Below are positions 1 to 5,412 of a stretch of DNA of 6,358 bases, in pieces. The DNA comes from Planctomycetota bacterium (lineage in GTDB: Bacteria > Planctomycetota > Phycisphaerae > Sedimentisphaerales > SM23-30). The translations under genes and the position numbers were made by a program. The notes below the pieces were generated by a model. That model did not search any database. It was not told the origin of the DNA and saw only the letters and a list, made by a program, of their open reading frames with translations. The stretch covers positions 1-6,358 of the forward strand of contig JAKJEP010000023.1 in assembly GCA_022705365.1 (NCBI GenBank). Reading direction: 5' to 3'. The stretch's first letter is position 1. The number at the start of each line of letters is the position of its first letter.

Positions 1-1082
1 ATAAAAAGATTCTTCGCCGCATCGACGGAAACAGCCTCCACAGAAACCGTCTGTTTTTTCTCCGGTTCACCAGAACGGGGAACCGCCTGGTTGACGGCCG
101 CCTGAGCCGCATCCGCATATCCGCGCACCATCGGTTTCTCCGCCACGTGAGATGACCCGCTATGCCGGCGGCTCTCTGACGAATATTCCGACGAATCCGA
201 TTGGGATTCCGGATGTTTTTCTTCTTCTCCGACGGAAAGCTTCATTTCCGCCTGCGGCTGCACCGCCGGCCTGCTTTCCGGCTGAGGTTGTTCCTTCTCC
301 ACCGGCACGGCTGCCATCACCGCCGGTTTTTGCTCCGCCTTATTGCTGGTCTGCGGCAACATCACTGGTTCTTTTATCACAACCGGTTCCGGACTACCCT
401 TTTCTTCGGCTGCCGGTTCGGCGGGCAATTCCCATTCCAAAACCGCCGCTTCACTCCGCAGATTCGTCTCCATCGCCGCCTTCCCAGGCAAAGCGGCAAC
501 CGGATCCGCTTTCAGCTCAGTTTGCGGCTTTACTAAAACCGGCTGAACCGCTGCCTTCCAACCGGCAATCTGTTCCTGTACCATTTTGGCGTTGGCCTGC
601 CCGGCTAACCGCAGCAGCAGTTCCGCCTCTTTAGCGACCACGGGAGGACTGGCAATAACGTCCCCAGCCGCCGCGGCTTCCGCGGTAGATTCCGTTGCCG
701 CCGGCTGCGGCTCCGTCTCCTCCGCCGCTTCGATGGCCTCCTCCGCCGGCAGTTCAGACGCCGCCGGTTCCACTTCGGATTCGGCCTGCACCGACTCATT
801 CTCGATAACCGGTTCCTCGGTCATATTTTCTGCCTCGAACTCCGGCTCCATTTCCCCGTCCCGTTTCTCTTTCTTGCCGCAGGGTTCGGGTTTTACCTCC
901 TCAATACGCCTTTGCCCTTCGGAATTTTGCCGGGGAGCCGCTGTCCTGGCACTTTCACTGAAATCCTGCCGGATGGTATGAAAAACGGCTTCAAATCCGT
1001 CGTCCGGCCGCCGGGCCTGGCTCGGATGCCCGGCCGCATTCCAGTCGGGCGTTTCTAGTTGTAATCGTTTCACCTGCAACAC
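1..1082 (-). CDS. fliK: probable FliK, hook-length control protein, N-terminal part
   Basis: One frame stays open for about 360 codons from a GTG at 1082 to the left edge. I translated it by hand and found no stop. After a short opening segment containing DDGFEAVFHTIRQ, the chain is low complexity and rich in Glu, Ala, Pro, Ser and Val, with long stretches lacking aromatic residues. This looks like the disordered, secreted N-terminal region of FliK, the molecular ruler that measures the hook and then switches FlhB specificity. The conserved C-terminal hook-control domain is not reached, so the call rests on composition and on position after fliJ and the MotE/YlxF-like gene. Start choices are GTG 1082 (AGGA nine bases upstream), TTG 1079 and GTG 1073; I prefer 1082. 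A different flagellar disordered protein remains possible. Two partial bases remain at the edge. Confidence 0.68.
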   Translation of the reverse strand, partial: MLQVKRLQLETPDWNAAGHPSQARRPDDGFEAVFHTIRQDFSESARTAAPRQNSEGQRRIEEVKPEPCGKKEKRDGEMEPEFEAENMTEEPVIENESVQAESEVEPAASELPAEEAIEAAEETEPQPAATESTAEAAAAGDVIASPPVVAKEAELLLRLAGQANAKMVQEQIAGWKAAVQPVLVKPQTELKADPVAALPGKAAMETNLRSEAAVLEWELPAEPAAEEKGSPEPVVIKEPVMLPQTSNKAEQKPAVMAAVPVEKEQPQPESRPAVQPQAEMKLSVGEEEKHPESQSDSSEYSSESRRHSGSSHVAEKPMVRGYADAAQAAVNQAVPRSGEPEKKQTVSVEAVSVDAAKNLF

Positions 1083-1091
1083 TGGGCTACA

Positions 1092-1095
1092 TCCT
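1092..1095 (-). promoter_or_regulatory. Shine-Dalgarno deciding the fliK start
   Basis: The minus strand reads GAGGA in the 17-base gap after the motE-like TAA (1100-1102). AGGA lies nine bases before the GTG at 1082, 12 before the TTG at 1079 and 18 before the GTG at 1073. Spacing favours 1082, although all three codons are in frame and differ by only three residues. Confidence 0.5.
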
Positions 1096-1099
1096 CGGA

Positions 1100-1750
1100 T
1101 TAACTGCCCGCCTGAACCGCATCATTCAGGCTGAGCACCTTGTATTCTTCCAGCAATTTCATCAGTTGCCTGCGTTTTTCCTGCTCTTCCGCCGTCTTGA
1201 ACTGATTGAAGATTCGCGTGGCGACATCCGGTTTCATGGCCGCCAGATACCGGACCGCTTCGGTTTCCTCCATTTTCATAAAATCTTCTTTGGCATATTT
1301 CGGCTTCATCAAAATATAATTCTTCAGGGCCTTCTGGAAACCCTCGTCTTTGGCCGCCTCTTCCTGCTGGCTGACTTTCCGGCTGAATTGCTGTTTTTCC
1401 GTTTCCAGCTCCTTCAGGTCCTTTTCCAGCTTGCTTTTGGCAACCTGAATCGTGTCCTGCATATTCCGCAGCAGTTCGGCCTGACGCTCCATCTCCCCGG
1501 ATTGCACTTCCCGCTGGATCTCGCTCGCCGCAATCCGGGCACTGGCCTGCTGGGGTGTTTCCGGTTCTTCCTCCACCTTTACCTCTTCCACCGGCGGTGC
1601 CAGCTTCTCCCCGCGCCAGATGGCCAGATACTGCGCCCGCTGTTCGCTTCCCAGCCGCCCGGTGGCCAGCCCATAACCCAGCAATCCCGCCAGGGCCAGC
1701 ACATGGGCCAGTAATAATATCACCAGAATTATCAATACTATTTTCTTCAT
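1100..1750 (-). CDS. MotE/FlbB/YlxF-like membrane-anchored coiled-coil protein
   Basis: The protein has 216 residues. A single N-terminal membrane helix (about 4-28, after MKK) has no evident signal-peptidase site, so it is probably a signal anchor. An acidic Pro/Glu segment (51-67) follows, then a long coiled coil (about 68-136), then a helical domain with MEETEAVRYLAAMKPDVATRIFNQF-like spacing at about 160-184, which resembles the MgtE N-terminal repeat found in MotE. In known family members, MotE chaperones periplasmic MotC in rhizobia, and FlbB of spirochetes organises the collar and stators. Bacillus YlxF, of unknown exact role, occupies this same slot between fliJ and fliK. I therefore infer a periplasmic, stator-associated role. 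The topology is inferred, and the partner cannot be seen here. The ATG lies 7 bases after the fliJ TGA with only a weak upstream purine run, suggesting coupling. The family call is moderately sure; the function is not. Confidence 0.78.
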   Translation of the reverse strand: MKKIVLIILVILLLAHVLALAGLLGYGLATGRLGSEQRAQYLAIWRGEKLAPPVEEVKVEEEPETPQQASARIAASEIQREVQSGEMERQAELLRNMQDTIQVAKSKLEKDLKELETEKQQFSRKVSQQEEAAKDEGFQKALKNYILMKPKYAKEDFMKMEETEAVRYLAAMKPDVATRIFNQFKTAEEQEKRRQLMKLLEEYKVLSLNDAVQAGS

Positions 1751-1757
1751 GTCCGTT

Positions 1758-2210
1758 TCAGTCTTTGACGCTTCGGCAGAAGGTATTCATGCCGATCTCG
1801 TCCTGTGCCCGGGTTTCTTCCCGGCGAAGCTGATAGTCATAACTGTTTTTTTTCTTTTCCTTCAACTTTTCCAGAATTTTGGTTTTCCGGGCCGCTTCGG
1901 TCAGTTCCTGCCGCGCCGCCGTCAGGCTTGTTTGTATCTGAAAAATCTCGGCGGTCCGCCGGGCCATCGCCTGCTGCGTATGCATCACATACATCCGGTA
2001 AAACCGGATCCATTCCAGATCCACCGTTCCCTGGGCATATTGCTGCCGGAGCTGCTGCCCTTCCCGGGCCAGGTCGGCCGCCATCTCCAGCACCTGATTC
2101 TGCTGCCGGTTGATTTCGGTCAATAACGATCCGACCGCCCGCTTTTTCTGTTCCTCTTCCTGCTGACGCAGCCGCAGCAGCGGATCCAGCCGATACCGAA
2201 ATTTCTTCAT
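1758..2210 (-). CDS. fliJ: FliJ, flagellar export stalk/chaperone-escort protein
   Basis: FliJ is a small antiparallel coiled coil that inserts in the FliI hexamer like the gamma subunit of F1, contacts FlhA and recycles export chaperones. I chose the ATG at 2210, giving 150 residues beginning MKKFRYRLDPLLRLRQ, the usual FliJ opening. An in-frame TTG at 2219 would add three residues. Neither has a good ribosome site: AGGA touches the ATG directly, and the TTG has nothing, so coupling to fliI (stop 15 bases upstream of the ATG) is likely. Nearly the whole chain is charged helix rich in Gln, Glu, Arg and Lys. The end (LEKLKEKKKNSYDYQLRREE) matches the typical FliJ C-terminal helix. The coding strand has eight adenines in a row around codons 119-121 (plus-strand T-run 1846-1853). 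Coiled-coil composition makes homology weak on its own. Position after fliI makes the call firm. Confidence 0.9.
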   Translation of the reverse strand: MKKFRYRLDPLLRLRQQEEEQKKRAVGSLLTEINRQQNQVLEMAADLAREGQQLRQQYAQGTVDLEWIRFYRMYVMHTQQAMARRTAEIFQIQTSLTAARQELTEAARKTKILEKLKEKKKNSYDYQLRREETRAQDEIGMNTFCRSVKD

Positions 2211-2225
2211 TCCTGTCAACCATCA

Positions 2226-3653
2226 TCATAACCCTACTGCCATTCGTTCCAAACCGAGAGTAGGTTTCTGCGGTTTGGAGGGTACCGTTTCTCCCCTCGG
2301 CTCTCTGCTCTTGCCTCCCGTCGCTCTCACCACTTGTTTCGCCAGGGTTTTCAGCCTCTCCACCGATTCCGAATACGCCGCCCGTTCCGCAATCCCCTGC
2401 TGGAGAAATTCCTGGATCGCCTTGCGGTTGTTGACCGCCAGATCATATTCGGGATTCGTGCCCGGGGCATAGGCGCCGATATTCACCAGATCCTCGATGT
2501 CCCGGTACACCGCCGTCAGCCGCGTAATCTCCCGCGCCGCCTGAAGATGCTCGCTGTCCACAATATCTACCATCAAACGGCTGATGCTTTCCAGAATATC
2601 CACGGCCGGATAATGCCCTCGATTGGCCAGCTGGCGGGAAAGCCACAAATGGCCGTCCAGAATACTGCGCATGGCATCCGAAATCGGCTCCGACAAATCA
2701 TCCCCTTCCACCAGCACCGTAAAAAATCCCGTAATGCTGCCGACATCATCCCGCCCGCAGCTCTCCAGCAGCCGCGGCAGCAGGGCAAAAACACTCGGGG
2801 TGAATCCTTTGGTCGTCGGTGGCTCTCCCATCGCCAGGCCGATCTGCCGCTGGGCCATGGCAATCCGCGTCACCGAGTCCATCAGCATCATCACATTTTT
2901 CCCCTGCCGGCGGAAAGTATCGGCAATGGTGGCAGCCGCAAAACCGGCCTGCACCCGCAGCGGGGCCGACTCGTCCGAGGTGCTGACAATGACCACGGAC
3001 CGCGCCAGGCCCTGCGGACCTAGATCCTTTTCGATAAACTCGCGCACCTCCCGGCCGCGCTCCCCCACCAGCGCAATGACATTCACATCCGCCGCGGTAT
3101 AGCGGGAGATCATCCCCAGCAGAACGCTTTTCCCCACGCCCGGTCCGCTGAAGATCCCCAGCCGTTGCCCGCTGCCGCAGGTCAGCAGCGCATCAATAGC
3201 CCGGATCCCCGTCCCTATCGGCTCGGTAATCCGTGTCCGGCTCAGCGGCGCAATCCGCCGGCTCTGCAATGCCTGCTTCATCTGGCACAGCAGCGGCCCC
3301 TGGCCGTCGATCGGCTCGCCGGAACCGTTGAGGACGCGGCCCAGCAGCGAATCCCCCACCGGAATCGATACTTCGCCCGCCACACAGCGAACCAGGTCTC
3401 CGCTGGATATCCCCGTCATCTCGCTCAGCGGCATCAAAATGGAAACATCGCCCCGGAAACCGATTACCTGAGCAGGAATTCGAATGCCGTTGCGGGTCAC
3501 AATTTCGCACTGGGCACCCACCGGGGCGATAAAATCTTTCACCTCGACGGTCAATCCCGTCAGACCGGCAATCTTGCCCTCGACCTTCAGACTCATCGTC
3601 CGCCGGACCGCCGCCAGCCGCTGCTGCAAGTGAATAGGTTTATCTAGTGTCAT
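2226..3653 (-). CDS. fliI: FliI, flagellum-specific export ATPase
   Basis: FliI is the hexameric ATPase of flagellar type III export, related to the F1 beta subunit. It unloads chaperones and primes substrates at the FlhAB gate. The 475-residue protein has an N-terminal FliH-binding segment (about 1-22), a beta-barrel domain (about 25-95), then the catalytic core. Walker A is GPGVGKS at 170-176. GERGREV at 197-203 includes the likely catalytic glutamate E198. Walker B is VMMLMD at 254-259. The conserved DGHLWLSRQLANRGHYPAVD stretch is at 333-352. The C-terminal helical domain ends near residue 445. About 25 further Pro/Lys/Arg-rich residues follow, which look like a disordered tail. The ATG lies 19 bases after fliH. 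Its only purine-rich leader is GCGGAAACAGG touching the start codon, so the ribosome site is poor, but no other in-frame start lies just upstream. FliI is favoured over its injectisome homologues because of the flagellar neighbours. Confidence 0.98.
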   Translation of the reverse strand: MTLDKPIHLQQRLAAVRRTMSLKVEGKIAGLTGLTVEVKDFIAPVGAQCEIVTRNGIRIPAQVIGFRGDVSILMPLSEMTGISSGDLVRCVAGEVSIPVGDSLLGRVLNGSGEPIDGQGPLLCQMKQALQSRRIAPLSRTRITEPIGTGIRAIDALLTCGSGQRLGIFSGPGVGKSVLLGMISRYTAADVNVIALVGERGREVREFIEKDLGPQGLARSVVIVSTSDESAPLRVQAGFAAATIADTFRRQGKNVMMLMDSVTRIAMAQRQIGLAMGEPPTTKGFTPSVFALLPRLLESCGRDDVGSITGFFTVLVEGDDLSEPISDAMRSILDGHLWLSRQLANRGHYPAVDILESISRLMVDIVDSEHLQAAREITRLTAVYRDIEDLVNIGAYAPGTNPEYDLAVNNRKAIQEFLQQGIAERAAYSESVERLKTLAKQVVRATGGKSREPRGETVPSKPQKPTLGLERMAVGL

Positions 3654-3672
3654 CCTGTTTCCGCTTCGCCGT

Positions 3673-4380
3673 TTACGATTCCATTTTTTTCATCAGCAAT
3701 TCATCCGCAATCCGCTGGATCTGCGTATCCAATTGCCCGTCCACCAGACCGTTTTCGGTGCAAATCACACAACCGCCCGGTTCCACCGTCTCATCCGCTT
3801 CAAAACGGATCGTTCCATAATGCCCCAAAACCTGCTCCCGCGGGCCGGCCATTTTCGCCAGATATTCCTCATCCCTGGCATTCACGCGCACCACCGCCTC
3901 CGTCTGCCGTGAAATCAGCGTCAGAGCCTGACGTACCGTTTCGCCGGCAATTTCCCGATGCAGCCGGCAGGCCTCTTTGATCACCTTTTCCGCAATACAT
4001 ATCGCCAGGGCCACGGTATCCTGTTCCGCCTGCCACAGCAAACCCTGTTTGGCCTGATCAAAATGCTCCAGAACTGCCGCCAACTGCTTGAGCAGGCTTT
4101 CGCTTTGACGCTGAAATTCCTGCCGGGCTTCCTCGTACGCCTGTTCAAAACCTTCTTTTCGTCCCTGCGCCAAACCCTCCTGCTGCCCCCGGGCATACCC
4201 TTCCCGCCGGGCCTGCTCCTGAACCTGCTGGGCCTGGCTGCGGCCCCCAGCCAGAATCTGCTCCCGTTCCCGCCGGGCCGCCTCGATCATGGCGCGGGCC
4301 TCCGCGGCAATGTCGCTGAGATTGAAAATCTCTTTTTTGCCGTTCTCTTCCTGAAATTCGGTTGCCTTCAATAACACCAT
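3673..4380 (-). CDS. fliH: FliH, regulator/anchor of the flagellar export ATPase
   Basis: FliH is the peripheral-stalk-like partner that binds two per FliI, restrains ATP hydrolysis and carries FliI to the export gate and C ring. The protein has 235 residues, within the family range. An acidic/basic helical N-terminal part leads into a run of five glycines spaced every four residues (G61, G65, G69, G73, G77), continued by A81 and A85. This is the GxxxG ladder characteristic of FliH dimers. The C-terminal domain includes AICIAEKVIKEA (126-137) and the family signature EPGGCVICTENGLVDGQLD (200-218). The N-terminal 20 residues contain no tryptophan, unlike the enterobacterial protein. The ATG is preceded by AGGA six bases upstream, the clearest ribosome site in the window, and the gene begins 12 bases after fliG. 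I infer normal function in the FliHIJ complex. Confidence 0.95.
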   Translation of the reverse strand: MVLLKATEFQEENGKKEIFNLSDIAAEARAMIEAARREREQILAGGRSQAQQVQEQARREGYARGQQEGLAQGRKEGFEQAYEEARQEFQRQSESLLKQLAAVLEHFDQAKQGLLWQAEQDTVALAICIAEKVIKEACRLHREIAGETVRQALTLISRQTEAVVRVNARDEEYLAKMAGPREQVLGHYGTIRFEADETVEPGGCVICTENGLVDGQLDTQIQRIADELLMKKMES

Positions 4381-4386
4381 GACAAG

Positions 4387-4390
4387 TCCT
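4387..4390 (-). promoter_or_regulatory. Shine-Dalgarno of fliH
   Basis: The minus strand reads AGGA six bases before the fliH ATG at 4380, within the 12-base gap after the fliG TAA. It fixes the fliH start. It is also notable because most other junctions in this operon lack such a well-placed site. Confidence 0.75.
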
Positions 4391-4392
4391 GC

Positions 4393-5412
4393 TTATACCA
4401 CCATTTCCGATTCGCCGCCCCGGCCCTGGATGATAATTTCCCCCGCCTCCTCCAGACGCCGCACGATATCCACAATCTTCTGCTGGGCCATCTCCACGTC
4501 GCTCAGCCGCACCGGCCCCATATAGTCCATATCCTCCCGGATAAGCTGCGAAGCCCGGTCCGACATATTGCCGAAAATCTTCTGTTTCAATTCCTCGCTG
4601 GCAGTCTTCAGCGCCAGCGCCAGCTCATCGTTATCCACTTCCTTCAGAACCGACTGAATCCCCTTGTCATTGACCAGCAAAATATCCTCAAAGACAAACA
4701 TCAGCCGCCGGATTTGTTCCACCAGATCCGGATCATCCGTTTCCAGGCTCTCCAGGATCCCCTTCTCCGTGGACCGGTCCGCCAGATTCAGAATCTCCGC
4801 CGCCGCTTCCACCCCGCCGGCCTTGTCAAAGGTCTGGGATACAATATCGCTCAACCGGTGTTCCAGACCCGCTTCCACTTCCTTGATTACTTCCGGATTG
4901 GTCTGCTCCATCGAGGCAATCCGCTTGATTACTTCCACCTGCTTCTGCTGCGACAGCCCCATCAGAATTTCCGACGATTTCGTCGGCTGCAAATGCGCCA
5001 GAATCAGGGCTATCGTCTGCGGATGTTCATCCTGAATAAAGGTCAGCACATTTTCGGCCTCGGCCTTCTGCAAAAACTGAAACGGCGTCTGCTGAATCGT
5101 CTGCGTCACCTGCTTGATGATCTCGCTGGCATCATTAGCCGAAAGACTTTTTTCCAGCAGCGACTGGGCATAGGCCAGGCCGCCCTGTTCGATATATTGA
5201 TGCGCCATCGCCAGCGTATAAAACTCTTGCAGCACCCGGGTCTGCTCTTCCGGCCGCACCATTTCCAGTTCGGCGATCTGGCGGGATACATCTTCGATCT
5301 GATCCCGTTCCAGCCGGCTGATCACCTGCGCACCGATGTCCTGCCCCAGTGACAGCAGCACAATGGCGGCCTTTCGCAATCCCGGTATTTGAATGTCCGT
5401 TTCTTCTGCCAT
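4393..5412 (-). CDS. fliG: FliG, flagellar motor switch protein
   Basis: FliG sits on the cytoplasmic face of the MS ring, binds FliF through its N-terminal domain and FliM through its middle domain, and takes torque from the stator through its C-terminal domain. The 339-residue length is normal for the family. The FliF-binding domain starts with GLRKAAIVLLSLG (11-23). The EHPQ motif is at 129-132, the conserved GGVEAAAEILN linker at 199-209, and MFVF at 238-241. The torque helix carries K269, R286, E293, D294 and R302. These match the E. coli charges K264, R281, D288, D289 and R297 at a constant offset of five, with one conservative Asp-to-Glu change. GPVRLSDVE at 299-307 is typical. The ATG follows the fliF TAA with no spacer and no clear Shine-Dalgarno, so translation is probably coupled to fliF. 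Nothing suggests damage. Confidence 0.98.
   Translation of the reverse strand: MAEETDIQIPGLRKAAIVLLSLGQDIGAQVISRLERDQIEDVSRQIAELEMVRPEEQTRVLQEFYTLAMAHQYIEQGGLAYAQSLLEKSLSANDASEIIKQVTQTIQQTPFQFLQKAEAENVLTFIQDEHPQTIALILAHLQPTKSSEILMGLSQQKQVEVIKRIASMEQTNPEVIKEVEAGLEHRLSDIVSQTFDKAGGVEAAAEILNLADRSTEKGILESLETDDPDLVEQIRRLMFVFEDILLVNDKGIQSVLKEVDNDELALALKTASEELKQKIFGNMSDRASQLIREDMDYMGPVRLSDVEMAQQKIVDIVRRLEEAGEIIIQGRGGESEMVV

Noticed and set aside
152..981. Plus-strand open frames of 160 and 131 codons opposite fliK
   Set aside because: They are Pro/Ser/Ala-rich mirror images of the Glu/Ala/Pro-rich minus-strand frame, overlap each other, have no ribosome site, and show no domain. The minus-strand frame is longer, open to the edge and in operon context.
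1..1082. Repeated EP/PA/AE-like motifs in fliK considered as a tandem repeat
   Set aside because: The similarity is compositional. I could not find a unit that recurs at constant spacing, so I do not call a repeat.
1837..2229. A second minus-strand frame of 130 codons starting with three Met codons at the fliI stop
   Set aside because: It overlaps fliJ in another frame, its Gly/Ala-rich composition comes from shifted Gln/Arg codons, and the fliJ frame has the recognisable FliJ opening and closing helices. The ATGA overlap with the fliI stop is tempting but leads to no known protein.
3684..3690. T7 run near the end of fliH considered as a terminator between fliH and fliI
   Set aside because: On the transcribed strand it reads as adenines (Lys codons near the FliH C-terminus), so it is not a U-tract for minus-strand transcription, and no stem precedes it.
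4714..5352. Long plus-strand frame (212 codons) opposite fliG
   Set aside because: Its His/Arg/Leu/Phe-rich composition is typical of the antisense of a conserved coding gene, and fliG on the other strand is unambiguous.
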